A DNA stretch of 64,000 bases from Rhynchopus euleeides (lineage: Eukaryota; Euglenozoa; Diplonemea; Diplonemida; Diplonemidae): NCBI GenBank assembly GCA_963210315.1, contig OY723258.1, forward strand, positions 1,798,001 through 1,862,000. Reading direction: 5' to 3'. Made by a program: the position numbers and the translations under genes. A model generated the notes under the pieces. The model was given only the letters and a program-made list of their open reading frames with translations, had not been told where the DNA came from and did not search any database. This document shows positions 30,957-42,800 of this stretch, one piece after another; within the stretch, counting starts at the first letter, position 1; each line of letters opens with the position of its first letter.

Positions 30957-31952
30957 ATGCTGGAGAGCATAGGGGTGCTCTCCACGGCGCGGGTGGGAAG
31001 GAGACGGGCACAGGAGGACCCGCTGACCGCCAGAGAGGCACAGCGGATCGCCAAGCGCGCGGTGAAGACGCTGGGGGAGGCGTTGGCACCGTCGACGTGG
31101 AGGGGGCTCGAGGGGCCCCACCGGCGACTCCTCCAGTTCCGGCACGAGTGGGAGCAGACCACGGGTGTGCTCTTGCCGTGGGACCTTTGCATCATTTACT
31201 GGGTGCAGAGGCTCATGTCCGAAGCGGACTCCCCACTCCGGCCCTCCTCCGCCCTACAGTACGTATCGAGGGCGGTCGCCGCGATGAGCCGCATGGGGGT
31301 TGTGGTGGACTCCCAGCTGCTCCAAGACTTCAAGCGAGGTCTGAAGCGCTTGGGGGCCCTCCGACCGCAGCACCAAGCGAAGCCAGCAGCATCCGCCCAG
31401 GTGGCCGCAGTGGTGGGCCGGGAGGACGTCGACCGCGACACGAAGCTCGCGATTGTGCTGGGGTGGTGCGGGGCGGCGCGGGTGTCGGACGTGGTGCGCC
31501 TGAAGTGCGGGGACATCGCTTTCCAGAGCGAGTTTGTCGCCGTGAACTGGGCGGAGACGAAGAGCGACCCGTTCCGCCTGGGCGTCACGACGGGCCTGTT
31601 CCTCTCGGAGTGCTGGACGGAGGTGCTGCGGGAGGCGATCTCGGGGCGGGCGGCGGGCGCGCTGGTGGTCGACACGACCTACCGGCGCATCGTGGCGGCG
31701 CTGAAGAAGGAGGACCCGGAGCTGAGTGGTCATTCCCTCCGTCGGGGGGCTCTGGCGGAGCTCCTGCAAGAGGGGCTGTGCCTGGAGTCGTTTCGGCAGC
31801 TGTCCCGCCACAGCTCCCTGGACGCCCTGGCCAGGTACCTCCCGGCGGGGAAGCTGAAGCTGGCGAGGCAGACGGCCTCCACATCAATGGTGCTCGACCG
31901 GGGGCTATCCCGGGGGTCGCTCTTTGCCCTGCCTTCCCTGGGAAGCTCCTGA
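30957..31952 (+). CDS. Tyrosine recombinase (ORF2)
   Basis: 331 aa from ATG 30957, 17 nt after the gag stop; the frame itself is open from 30444. It integrates the circular cDNA by strand exchange between the terminal-repeat core and target DNA. The catalytic set is complete: Arg175 in CGAARVSDVVRL, His259 and Arg262 in GHSLRRG, His285 in SRHSSLDALARYL, and the nucleophile Tyr294 nine residues on. The N-terminal half (LTAREAQRIAKRAVKTLGEA ... YWVQRLM) is a helical core-binding domain. The protein is intact, so it may be functional. Confidence 0.9.
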   Translation: MLESIGVLSTARVGRRRAQEDPLTAREAQRIAKRAVKTLGEALAPSTWRGLEGPHRRLLQFRHEWEQTTGVLLPWDLCIIYWVQRLMSEADSPLRPSSALQYVSRAVAAMSRMGVVVDSQLLQDFKRGLKRLGALRPQHQAKPAASAQVAAVVGREDVDRDTKLAIVLGWCGAARVSDVVRLKCGDIAFQSEFVAVNWAETKSDPFRLGVTTGLFLSECWTEVLREAISGRAAGALVVDTTYRRIVAALKKEDPELSGHSLRRGALAELLQEGLCLESFRQLSRHSSLDALARYLPAGKLKLARQTASTSMVLDRGLSRGSLFALPSLGSS

Positions 31953-33751
31953 GGACGGCGTGCGTGGCGTACGAGCCCCCAGGCACGCCTTCCCCGCCGG
32001 CGACCCCTCGGCCCAGGCCGCCTCCCACGCTACCGCCTCCACCTCCGCCTCCGCCTCCACCGCCGCCACGGCCGCCCCCTCCTCCTCCTCTTCCTCGGAG
32101 GGTCGGCGACGACTCCTACTCGCCGGACGTCAACGCGACGTACGCGAGGGAAGCGCGGGTGACGGTGGAGGGGCGGCATCTTGGCCCGCCCTCGGCGCGG
32201 GGTGGCCCCACGGGGGAGCTGGCCCCCATATCGACGTCACGTCTGAACCTCGACGCCTTAGAGGCTTTGGATTCCGAGGGGATCCTGTCAGGGGTTATCG
32301 ACGTGATTCGGGACCGGGGCGCTTTCCTGCGGGCCATGCGACCGGGCGTGGATCTGGGCGACAGGCCTCCTTCGCGCGGGACCTCGAGGCACATGCTGCG
32401 GCACTGGGATAACCTCTCGGAGTGGGGGGTGCTGGGGTTGGCAGACGCGCCGAAGGTGGTCCTCCCGGCGTTCACCGTGGAGAAAAAGAGCGGGCTGCTG
32501 CGTTTGGTATGCGACGGGCGAAAGCTGAACCGGCTGATGCGGGACCCGCCACCGATGCTCCTCCCGTCGATCCACGAGGTGGTCCGGAGGTTCCTGGCGG
32601 CCGAATTCGTGGTGCAGGCTGACGGGAAGAGCTGGTTCTACCAGTTCCCCCTGGGGGACGGGGTCCGCGACTTCTTCGGGGTGAATCTGGCTGGGGAGCG
32701 GGGCCCGTTTCGGCGCACCTCGCTGCGGGTGATGTGCATGGGCTGGAGCTGGGCGCCGTGCATCGCGCAGAGGGCCTCACGCGTGCTTCTCCCCCTGGAG
32801 GATGGGCTGTCTTGGGTGGACAACTGGTTTGTGGTTGGAGATAGCCGGGAGGATGCAGCCGTGAGATACGCCCGATTCCTCGGCAAGGCCGAGTCGGTGG
32901 GCGCCGAGCTCAACGAGGGTGCGGAGTTCGGCACACCGCAGTCGCGGTTCATCGCCTTGAGGTTGGAATTTGATCTGGAGTCGTCGCCTAAGCGCTTCAG
33001 GTCGGACCCCGATTGGGTGTCGAAATTCCTTGCCTCGGCGGCCGTGGCGGCGGTTCGCGAGAACAGGGCTACTTCCCGGGAGTTCTACAAGGTTTTCGGC
33101 GGTATGATTTGGTTTCTGTTCTCGACGCAGAGGCGTCTCTGCTACTTCCGCGCCTCCCTCGCCTTCCTCAGGAGATCCGCGGCCAAGCTGGTTGCGGAAC
33201 CGGAGCAGTGGGACCGCCCTCTCGACATCCCCCCCTCTGTTCTCGCTGATCTTTCTCTGATTTCGGCCGATCTGGGCCAGAATGTGTGGGTTGAGGCAGG
33301 GGCTTCGGGGCCCTCGGTCACGGCGTGGTCTGACGCTTCCGACACAGAATGGGCAGCCCTTCTGGAGTTAGACCCCGAGCCGATTGTCCAGGGCTGTTTT
33401 GATGAACCCCTCGCCCACCATATATATGTCAAAGAGCTCTTCGCAGCGCTCCAGGCGACACGCCTCGCAGCCGCTACGCGGCCGGGCTGTGCGTTGGGGT
33501 TGCAGGTGGACAACACGGCAGCGGTGGCAGCTATCAACAAGGGCCACAGCAAGAATTACCTCGCGAATGACTTGTTGTGTGCCTTGTTTGACACCGCGGA
33601 CGGTGCGGGCATCTCCGTTTCCGCTCAGTGGGTGCCTACGCATGCACAGAGAGCAGACGAGTTTACCCGAGGCACTGTGGCATCGCCGTGCCCTGTCCCC
33701 CTGGCGCCCCTCCCTGCGAGATACGCGGCGGTTGCAGCCATATCGCGTTAA
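31953..33751 (+). CDS. Reverse transcriptase / RNase H (ORF3)
   Basis: The frame is open from 31097, overlapping the recombinase gene; no obvious ATG opens it, so I give the non-overlapping part. It is -1 relative to the recombinase. After a Pro-rich linker (32010-32090) come the RT motifs: FVVQADGKSWFYQF (motif A Asp), MCMGWSWAPCIAQ (motif B) and SWVDNWFVVGD (motif C). Motif C is VDN, with the second Asp of the usual xDD (codon 32822) as Asn. The RNase H domain has WSDAS (Asp, codon 33332), VKELFAAL (Glu), QVDNTAAV (Asp) and QRADEFTR (Asp), the DIRS/Ngaro-type set. The stop is followed by B1. Expression probably needs frameshifting or reinitiation. Confidence 0.88.
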
Positions 33752-33819
33752 ACATTTCAAGTGTGGTGTACCCTTTCAATCCCTTGTCTTTCTTTCCGCT
33801 ACGCGGTCCCTGTGGGTTG

Positions 33820-33899
33820 GGCTGCGTTCAACGAAAAAAGACACTTCTTTCCGGAGTTTAGCTAGCACGATTCAGTTGGGCGATTCATTTGTCTGGTTT
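33820..33899 (+). repeat. B1 terminal repeat
   Basis: 80 bp starting with the shared core and ending CATTTGTCTGGTTT; same as B2 at 34023-34102. Directly abuts A2. Confidence 0.92.
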
Positions 33900-34102
33900 T
33901 TGCATACACGTTAAGTGTTCTAAGAAACCAGACATAACCAGAAGACCAACATCATGTTCGTGCTAGCACTTTTCCCTTTTGTCATCACACCCGTGCGCCA
34001 AAACAGGTTAGGCCTTATATTTGGCTGCGTTCAACGAAAAAAGACACTTCTTTCCGGAGTTTAGCTAGCACGATTCAGTTGGGCGATTCATTTGTCTGGT
34101 TT
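33899..34102 (+). repeat. A2-B2 terminal repeats
   Basis: A2 (33899-34041) and B2 (34023-34102) overlap in the 19-nt core. The 204-bp A2-B2 unit reappears alone at 44062-44265. Confidence 0.92.
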
Positions 34103-36978
34103 CTTGGGCGCGATGCAAAGGTGGATCAACCCTGTTCGCCTCTGATCTCCGGGGCTGTTGGTCGTCACATCAAATCACTATCAAAAATGTCCCTCCAACC
34201 TCGACCCGTCCCCCCCTCCCCACAATTTACATCACAACCCAAGCCATATCATCCCCCACCGGTCTATATTGTTTTGCTCGATGGATCACCACCTGCGGCA
34301 GAAGTTGCATTTTGACGTCTGTCCGCACGATCTTTCTCCGAACACTTTGGTCTGTCAGTGGGTATCGTCAAAGTCATGGGAACTCGCCAAGACACCAAAT
34401 GAAATAAAACGTGTCCCCTGCGCTGCATTGGTTCCTTATTGCAGCTGGGCAAGGTACCCCACCCTGGATGCGACAACAGGGTGTATGGATTTGTCCTGTT
34501 CTTCTTGACGGCACACCGAGGGTCTGTTCTCCCGCGTTGTGTCACGCAACGAAGGGGTTCCCCCACCTCACTCCAGAAGAAGAGAAAAATAGCGACATTT
34601 TTTTTGGTAATGCCGTCGTGCGGCCAGAACTTGAAAACGGCAGCCACTCACACAGAGCTGCCAGGAGCACCCCTCCTTCAAACATAACTTTCAAAAGGCT
34701 TGTCAACCCCCCCTCACCCCCGCGAAGTAACAAAAAGGAATCTGTGTCGCCCGACGCACCAGCACATGCCTGCAGAGGGCTCGCCTCCACACAGGAATGA
34801 GACAAACGTGAGCACGCGCCCAGCGAAAACCACCTCTTTTCGTAGAGAACCTTTACAGCTCTCCTGCTGGAAGGTGTGGCGCCTCGTGTTTCGGACCACA
34901 GTCCAGAAATATGGGTAATCCCAAGCTTCTTTTCCGCCTGTCCGAGACGCCCTTCCCTGCCTCGTGACAGCGCTCGGGTTTCCCCGCGGAGCTGCAGCTG
35001 GATCAACGCATTGCTGGGTTGCGCAAACCGGATACATCGGGAGGGTGTGGGGGCGTCTCTCGAGGCGCACGTGCTCTCTCGGGTGATCTGCCTGAAGCCG
35101 ATAACCATATTCCGTCAAAAAAAACACAATTGGAAACAACAGCAAAGAACAGAGGCAAAAAGAGAAAACTGGATGATTTTGGTTTTCGCGTGAGTGAAGA
35201 AATGCGGCGGACACATTTTCATGACGTGGACTCCAGCGGATGTCGGCGTGTCCCGTTATCCTAATGAACGAACCGCCGGCAAGGTGTTCTTTGCGCCCAC
35301 TCTGTGCGGCCGTGCCTCTGGCACTTCAGGTCGCCAGGGCCCGGGAGTGCCCGGGGGTGTGGCAGTGGCGGGCAGCCAGAATCGGAGGCGCTGTGCGTTC
35401 AGAGGGCCCCTGAAGAGTGGATTTCTGACCTGCAATCCCTCCAAACTCCACTCCTCCCCCCCACCTCCGACGCTTTCCAAAATTAAAATCAACATCGGAT
35501 TCACGCGTGCCTTGTGTATGTGTTTGGTTGTTTCATTGGCCAGTGCGGTGCCATGGCAGCAAAATTAAAACCGCCTTCTTTTTTTTGTTTGGTATCGCGC
35601 TCAGGCACGTAGCTTGAAATTGGATTTTCAGATTTTTGCTGGTTCTGCTGGTCTGGGGTATTTTCCGGCGCTTCCCCCAAATCCCGTCCTGACCGAACAC
35701 CGGGTTCTCCGGGGCGCGTCCGGAGGCACGGAGTAGACAGCGCCACCGTGGGTCTTCGCTACGGTGCCGAAACGGTGTGTTGGTGCATTTCCTATGTGTA
35801 TAGAGGGAGAAATCGCCGAACTTTGACGAAAACTTGACGGTAGCGAAGAACCCCGCAGTCGCATAGTGACAAGCACAAGCCACAGGGGGGTCTGGGGGGC
35901 GGAGCCCCCCAGCCGCCGGAGGCCACGGTAGTGAACACCTGATCCTTCCGGGCTGAACACGGTGTGGATCTCTCCAACATCAGGTCGGAACCCAGTCCTG
36001 CGCGGGAAGCAGTCATCGGGAGCCGAAATCCTCGTGGTTCGGGCCTGCTGCAGGGTACATCTTCGGCCTGGTGTGAGGCAAAACCCCCCCACCAAAAAAA
36101 GTTCTGGGGTTTCCCGGATTTATACTTTTTTTTTTCCGCACACTCGTGTGAGCAGAAAGTCACCCACCACAGCAAGCATCCAAACGTGCTCTATACACTA
36201 ACCCCACCCTTCATCAGGCTCAGGGTGTGATTATCATTTCAGGGTTTGTGTGTAGAAGCGTCAACGCATCAAACAAACGAAATACAGGCTAAGAGCGGTT
36301 GCTGCTGAATGGTGAAGTGACTTTTTTTTCCCCCCAGACCAGCAACATAGGCAACTGCTGGTCTCGAGACCAGCTGGACCCCCCAAGCTACATGCCTGAT
36401 CGCGCTATGGGAACAGTGCCACCCGATTTGGCAAAACAAAATATCCTGTGTTCCGGGCCAACCACCGGTGAACTCTCTGCCGAACACCGGCGAAAACCCC
36501 ATCGAAAAGTCCGCCTGAACCACCGCCAAACTCAAGTCAAACCGGATGGCAGTGGTATCATCCATGCCTTTTTTGTTTACTCTCTTTTCCCCCAGTCCCT
36601 ATTGTTCATTGCAGTGTGGCGCCTTCATCGATGGTCCCTTTGTTGCGGCGAACCGTCCCATCAGGATTGAGGCGAGCGTTCAATGCCACCCCCCTGAAGA
36701 ACGGTGAAGTACGCCCTCGGGCACAAACAGCCCGCAAAGAGACCTCGTATGAGAAGCATCCACACAAATCTCAATAGGGTTCCGTGCTACACCGGCACGA
36801 CAGGCCTTAGTTTTGTCCCTGTTTAGGAGGATTCTTCATATTCCTGGATTTCCCGAATTTCCTGGATTTCCCCCGGCCCCTTAGGCGATTTCAGGGCGGA
36901 CAGGGCGGACATGCCCGGACCCGGAAATCCGGGTGTCCGGATGTCCGGGTCCAATTTTGACCCCCCCCCCCCCCCCCC
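34103..36978. other. Intergenic region right of the retrotransposon
   Basis: No supported gene apart from the GC-palindrome copy at 35884. Its end (36893-36978) has CCGGACATGTCC-type palindromes and a C tract leading into the long-TIR element. Confidence 0.45.
35884..35942 (-). repeat. GC-palindrome repeat, single copy
   Basis: Reverse orientation of the 11164 unit: GGGGGGTCTGGGGGGCGGAG ... CGGAGGCCACGGTAGTGAAC. Confidence 0.85.
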
Positions 36979-38130
36979 TAGGGGGGGTCAAATGCCACCC
37001 TTTTACGTGGACAAACACGATTTTTCAAAAAACCGGCGCAGAGGCCCCAAAGCCCCCGTAAACCCTCCAAACCCCCCCAGATCGGTCCGGAAACCCATCG
37101 AACCCCACTTTTCCACCATTCCGGGCACCTCAGGTGCCCGAATTGGGGTACCTAAATTTTGTGCCACCGTTTGGTACCGGACAGTGCCACTGTGTGGGAG
37201 GTTGGAAAAGAAAATGCCCCAACACACCACATCTGAGGGTTGCAATGCATGTTGCTTGCCAACCACGTCATCCGGTGGGTGTCAGGCGCTATGTAGGTGG
37301 CATTAGCCAGGTCTTCGATGAGTTCTGGCTTGTATATGTACCTCCCTGCCACCATGCACCGGGAGGCTGCCTGTAGGTACGGAACAAGTCCAGATGGTCG
37401 TGTGATTCCTGTGCAGCAGTGCTCCACAACCGGGATGTGTTGACAACGACTGTTGCAACACGAGCTGTACATTCCGGGAACACACGAAGTGCGCTGTCGT
37501 GGTACCCATTGTGCCAGAATTGGTAGTTGCTGCGGTCTACTTTGCCTGGCCCAAGAGCACTGGTACTGAACGGTGCAATATGCGTGGCGAGGTGAATGCA
37601 ACGGAAGGGCGCAAAGTCAATACAGCTCTCGGATGGCGGGTGGTGGTGCCACTAGTGTGTGACGTTCACTCGAGGATACAACGCATCACAATGAATCAGC
37701 AACCGTGGACCGAGTACAATACGCTCTCTGTGGCTGGTGTGGGGGACAAAGGCAGTGCCTGTGCCGCAGGCAGGGAGGTACATATACAAGCCAGAACACA
37801 TCGAAGACCTGGCTCATGCCACCTACATAGCGCCTGACACCCACCGGATGACGTGGTTGGCAAGCAACATGCATTGCAACCCTCAGATGTGGTGTGTTGG
37901 GGCATTTTCTTTTCCAACCTCCCACACAGTGGCACTGTCCGGTACCAAACGGTGGCACAAAATTTAGGTACCCCAATTCGGGCACCTGAGGTGCCCGGAA
38001 TGGTGGAAAAGTGGGGTTCGATGGGTTTCCGGACCGATCTGGGGGGGTTTGGAGGGTTTACGGGGGCTTTGGGGCCTCTGCGCCGGTTTTTTGAAAAATC
38101 GTGTTTGTCACCCCCATTTGACCCCCCCTA
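36979..38130. mobile_element. 1.15-kb element with ~365-bp terminal inverted repeats, copy 1
   Basis: Left arm 36979-37350 and right arm 37769-38130 are near-perfect reverse complements, starting TAGGGGGGGTCAAATG and ending at the CCTCCCTGCC boundary; spacer 37351-37768. Both ends abut C tracts. The right arm carries an open frame (KPEHIEDLAHATYIAPDTHR ... SGTKRWHKI, 37770-37967) that is also conserved in the left arm and the 63.4-kb copy, with LAN/LAH/LAD variants. It may derive from a captured or transposase gene. No transposase is recognised. Other copies: 47601-47837 (truncated arm) and 63403-64000 (inverted, runs off the window). Confidence 0.88.
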
Positions 38131-38146
38131 CCCCCCCCCCCCCCCC

Positions 38147-38305
38147 CCGGACATTTCCCGAATTTCCCGCCCGGACATGTCCGCCCGGACATCCGGACAT
38201 CCAGAAATGTCCGCCCCGGACAGGGCGGACATGTCCGGGCGGACATTTTCTGGTGTCCGGATGTCCGGGCGGACATGTCCGGACCCGGAAATTCGGGAAA
38301 TCCAA
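38147..38305. repeat. Foldback hairpin of GGACATGTCC motifs
   Basis: Arms of about 58 bp (CCCGAATTTCCCGCCCGGAC ... from 38157; CTGGTGTCCGGATGTCCGGG ... to ~38297) pair almost perfectly around a short GC-rich loop. A diverged fragment lies at 36893-36960. Confidence 0.85.
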
Positions 38306-38414
38306 TTTTGACCCCCCCCGGACATGTCCGGCCAGGACCTCAATAGTTTGATTTTTGGTCCAGAAAATAGTTTGAAAATTTTTGAAATCTGGGTGCCCAA
38401 AAAAAATTTCCTAA

Positions 38415-38523
38415 GGGGGCCCTCGCTACGAGTCACTGTGAGTCACGAGTCGTCAGTTTTCAGCCAAACATGGCTGACTTCTCACTTTTTCTCACTCAGT
38501 CACACTTGGTAGCGAGGGCCCCC
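38415..38523 (+). mobile_element. 109-bp MITE, copy 4
   Basis: Same 15-bp inverted ends; flanked by TAA on both sides (perfect 3-bp duplication). Interior nearly identical to copy 3. Confidence 0.92.
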
Positions 38524-39416
38524 TAAGACCGGCGATTTGTAGGGGGCAGGGCTTTTCCTAAATCTGGGGGTCCGGGGGGCTGGTGACCGAAATCGGATAC
38601 AAAAAAAACGCGCTACTGAGGCACCTGTTTGGGGGGCTCAAAACTGATCGCATCGCCGCACATGACTGGCGTTATTGCATTATTTGAGCTCCGTGCGGAT
38701 CGTAGTGGGGTCATTTTGGTGGTGTGCGTGCCAAGTTTCACCCATGAAATGTGGGTCTGGTTCAGGGACTTCTGAAGGGAGGATGTGACTGGGAGGCCAG
38801 AAATCAGCCCACCCACACCACCCACCCAGCGGGACCCCACTTACAGGTTTTTCAAAACCCTGTTCCTCTGAATATTTGGGATCTGTGCGGATCGCGGTGG
38901 GGTCATTTTGGCCATGGGGTGTCTGTTTGCACCCCTTACTCGGGGTTGCCATGTGGGCTCAGACCCCCGTAGACATGCAGGTCGGAGAGTGCACTGAGGT
39001 GCGGAGGAATGCACCACTGAACACAGACACACGGCCCCTCCGGGGCCGTGTGTCTTTGCTTGGTGCATCTTCTCCCTCGCAGGCAGCATCCCCCCAGCCG
39101 CTCAGCCCCTCAGCACCCTCCACTCCGGTGAATCCTCACCAGAATTTTTTTTTCCTGCAGTGCAAAAAAAACGCGCTAAACAGAGTGCAAAAAAAAAACG
39201 CGCCAGACAGAGGAAAAATCTGAAATTCAAAATCATGGAATCCGGACCCCTAGTTAGGAATAGCTCTGGTAGGGGGACCCTTTCGAATTTTTTTTTGGGG
39301 AAGGGTAAATTGAACGTTTTTGGCCAAATGAAGCCACTGCGACCATTCCCGGGCCTCGGAAATCAGATTTTGGCCCCTCAAATGCGGTGCCGGTCCGGAC
39401 AAAAAACCGAAAAAAT
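38524..39416. other. Repeat-rich intergenic sequence
   Basis: Contains GTGCGGATCG ... GGGGTCATTTTGG fragments (38684, 38870) and a short hairpin of ACACGGCCCC/GGGGCCGTGT (39029-39053). A block at 39312-39395 (CCACTGCGACCATTCCCGGG) recurs at 40047-40135. Confidence 0.5.
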
Positions 39417-39854
39417 CCCCCCCTTTCATAGATGTGTGCAGGTGGCCGTTGTGAATGGTTAGACAGGGGCTGGCCACCCCCTCCCCCGGGCTCTGCACAG
39501 CAGGTCTGGGTTAGAAACAACATAACCCCCCCCCCCTTCCTCCCCTCCCTTCCTCCCCCCTCCCCTCCCCTCCCCTCCCCTCCCCTCCCCTCCCCTCCCC
39601 TCCCCTCCCCTCCCCTCCCCTCCCCTCCCCTCCCCTCCCCTCCCCTCCCCTCCCCTCCCCTATTGATGTCCCCCCCCCCCCTCCCCCAGCGCTTTGCCGC
39701 TCGTGTGAGTACCGCCCTGACTGGGAGAAAGGGTAGGGCTGGTTGGGTTGGCGGAGTTGGGCGGATGGGCGAAACGGAAAAATCGACGAGGTCGCAGCGT
39801 CAGGGCGTTCTGGGCTGGCTGGTGGTGGTTGGGACAAGACCGACGAGATTAGAA
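39417..39854 (+). repeat. Duplicated segment with (TCCCC)n array, copy 1
   Basis: Unique-looking flanks (CATAGATGTGTGCAGGTGGC ... and TATTGATGTCC ... GACGAGATTAGAA) enclose about 20 perfect TCCCC units (39561-39660). The whole segment recurs at 45989-46446 with a longer array. Confidence 0.92.
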
Positions 39855-42800
39855 AAAAAAAATCGTGAAAAATGGCCCATTTTCCCCAGCCAAAAATGGG
39901 CCAAAAATGCCCCCCGGACACCCCCAGAGACATGTCCTAATCCGGGGTGCCAGTAGGGGGGACCTTTCGAATTTTTGGAAGCGTCCAATGCAACACTCAC
40001 AGCATAGAGGCCAAGTGTTTCTCGTAGTATTTTCGAGGAGAGGTCAATTGAACGTTTTTGGACATCTGAGGCCACTGCGACCATTCCCAGGCCTCGGAAA
40101 TGAGATTTTTGGCCCTCAAATTTGGTCCCCACGAAATTCCGAAAAATTCATGAAAATCGAAAGGTCCCACGCACCAAATTCTGCCCAAAAATCGTCAAAA
40201 ATGGACATGTCATATGCAGCAATGGGGCACCCATCACTCCCCAAATTTTGCTCAATGATTCCACGGCAAGCCAGATTTTCTGATCAATTAGTTTGTTTGA
40301 GCATGTTCCTGGCCCTTGTTTGGAAAGTAGATGACCCCTGGCTGGAGAGGACGGTTGTGCTCGACCGGACGGAGAGAGAACCTTCTCCATATCCACCTCC
40401 ACTCCACAATGCCACAAGTGGCAGGAAGGCCGGGTGTTACAGGCCTCAACCAGGGTTCCAAGGCTCTCCACTTCCTGGCTGCGTCAGGGATCACCGGGTA
40501 CAGCGAGCAGGATTACCTGTCCTGACACCCCAGCATGTACCACCGGAAGAACCCGAAACAGCAGCCCCCCCCTCATGGGGGTTGCAAGAGGCACGGAAAT
40601 CGTTCAAATCGGACCAAGTCCGAAAATTCGGCACTTTCTTGGGTACAAATTGCGGTCCGAAATTTTCCGATTTTTTGAAAAAAGGCTAATTCTGTAAGGG
40701 GGACCTTTTCGAATTTTTTTTTTCGGGCACTTTTTCCACAAGGAAATGTCCGCCCTGTCCGCTACTGTCCACTACCGATTTCAAGGATCCTCCTTAACTT
40801 ATTCCTTTTTCCAAGGGGGGGTTGTGAGTTGGCTTTTACTGCAGTCAATACAGCCGTTGTACTTCTGGAGCCCGCCCCGGCAATAATGCAAGAACAAATG
40901 TACTTCCAAAGGATGCCAGCCCCCCATTGCCATGCACCACGTGACAAAAAGGGAGGCGGCGGCCGAGAGGCTGCGTTTGCATCAGAGCCCCTGCTCTGTG
41001 AACATCACCCATACCGGGCCAGTTGTTTCGACGCCTACAATGCACATCACTGACGCCCTTTACCATATAGCAGGCACCGCTCCGCACTGCAGGTATTCTC
41101 TTGCACATATCAAATGACAGTTGCCCGTTCTGATTGGGCATGGGAATCCGGCAAGTTCCGGAAGAACTGACGCTTCAGACACCCACATCTCTTATCATGC
41201 TTGCTTCAGTGGTGGTCTACTGGGTGGGCGGGCTGCGGGGTTTACATCCTCGGGTGTGTGAACTATGATCCAAACCCACCCGGGGCAGAGTACGGCAATT
41301 GGAGTGTCAAGCGTAAGCCTTTGTGTTTGTTTCCGCACGGTACTGCCCGATACTCTGTGTGGGTGGAAGGGAATACATCACTGGTTCGCCCAGAGCACCA
41401 GGCCAAAGAATTGTTGAAATCGTTCAAAAGAATGTTGTCATCCCAAACCACAGAGTGCGGCTGGGCAGCTCTGCTGAGCTGTGGCTGCACTACTCCCAAA
41501 ACAAGAAATTCAAAAAAATATATATTCCTGACATGGACGGGGGCGGTCGCCAGTGCTGGAAGGATCGCTTTTTTTAAACATATCACTTCCATCCCTCGCG
41601 CATCTTGGCATTCCGAAGGGATTGCCATGCCACCCAGAGACCTCATTGTCTCTTCTGGTTTATTGCCCACCTTGCGAATAATGTGCACGGTTTTGCAAAG
41701 TGATCCGTTCTTTAACCTATTCAGGCTTCGTAGCACAGCTCGAAGCTATTCGGGGGGTGAGGGGGTCAGTAGGTAGGTGGGTGGGTTCCCCCCGGATTTT
41801 TTGAGATGTCCTGTGTGTGGTTGCAGGATCATCGCCGGTTCAAATTAAGTTTGAATCTGCGACGACCCTTGTACACAACTATATCAAAAGCGATGATCCA
41901 TCCGGGCAGTAATTCGTTCATGTTTTCTTTGACTTCACAAGGTGTGAATCGACATATTACTTTGCGAAACCGTGCTGATCACTGAGGGTTATTTTGAAAA
42001 CCCCAGGAACGAAACGTCGAAAAAGTCACAAGCTGGGGGGGGGGACGGGCCAGCAACTCAAATGCTGCACTGGCGTGATGTTCCTGTCCCGCCGTTTGTC
42101 CCTCCTTGATACTACCTCCAATTGGGAGGTGCCTGCTTTGTTCCCAGCAGAGTGACAGGAAATCCTGGCGAATCCATGCTATAAATGGCTCAGAAAGCAC
42201 TGAAAGTCGCCCCCCACCCCCCACCCCCCCCCGTCCTTCCTGCCCACTCACTCCCCGCCCCCCCCCCCTCCAATAGGAACCGTATTAGAGTTCGCTGCCC
42301 AAAACAGCTCAGAAAACTGGTTTGCCACAGAACAAATCAGCGATTTCGCCGAGGCTTGCATCACTGATGGGGGCAGGGCTATGCATCGTTCATCATCGAT
42401 TGAAACGTGTGGTGCCTGTTGCGTCTGCTTGTGGCATGCGCCTCGTCCCTGGGTGCAATAACAGAGGACACCACATGGTCACACATGCAGACGTGGCTTT
42501 TTTTGTAGTCGTGTAGAGTGCACCGAATGTCATCGGAGGCCTTCGCTCTGTGTCAACCTGTGCCAGCTTGTCTCCCCTTATTGTGAGGCGCCTCACTTGG
42601 CTGCACTTCAGAGCAAAGGCCCCCCACTGGAGGCTTTCGCTCCGTGTCAAACCGTGTCCGTTCGTCTCCCCTTTTTGTGAGGCAGCTCACCTTCCTGCAC
42701 TTCTGAGCGAAGGCTCTCCATCCCCTTGATTCGACCCTCCGCTTGCCGCACACGCTGCACCCTCGCATGTTTGCGCCTCCACCCCACCCCACCCCAACTC

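Larger units (their letters stand above)
29383..34102 (+). mobile_element. Tyrosine-recombinase retrotransposon (Ngaro/VIPER-like, split direct repeats)
   Basis: A complete 4.72-kb element with the order A1 (29383-29525), gag, tyrosine recombinase, RT/RNase H, B1 (33820-33899), A2 (33899-34041), B2 (34023-34102). A1 and A2 are both 143 bp and B1 and B2 both 80 bp; I see no differences on reading. A and B overlap in the 19-nt core GGCTGCGTTCAACGAAAAA, the expected recombination site. There is no target duplication, as expected for recombinase-mediated insertion. The three frames are open without internal stops. Gene order with the recombinase before RT is that of VIPER elements of trypanosomatids; most DIRS/Ngaro elements put it last. 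Confidence 0.92.
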
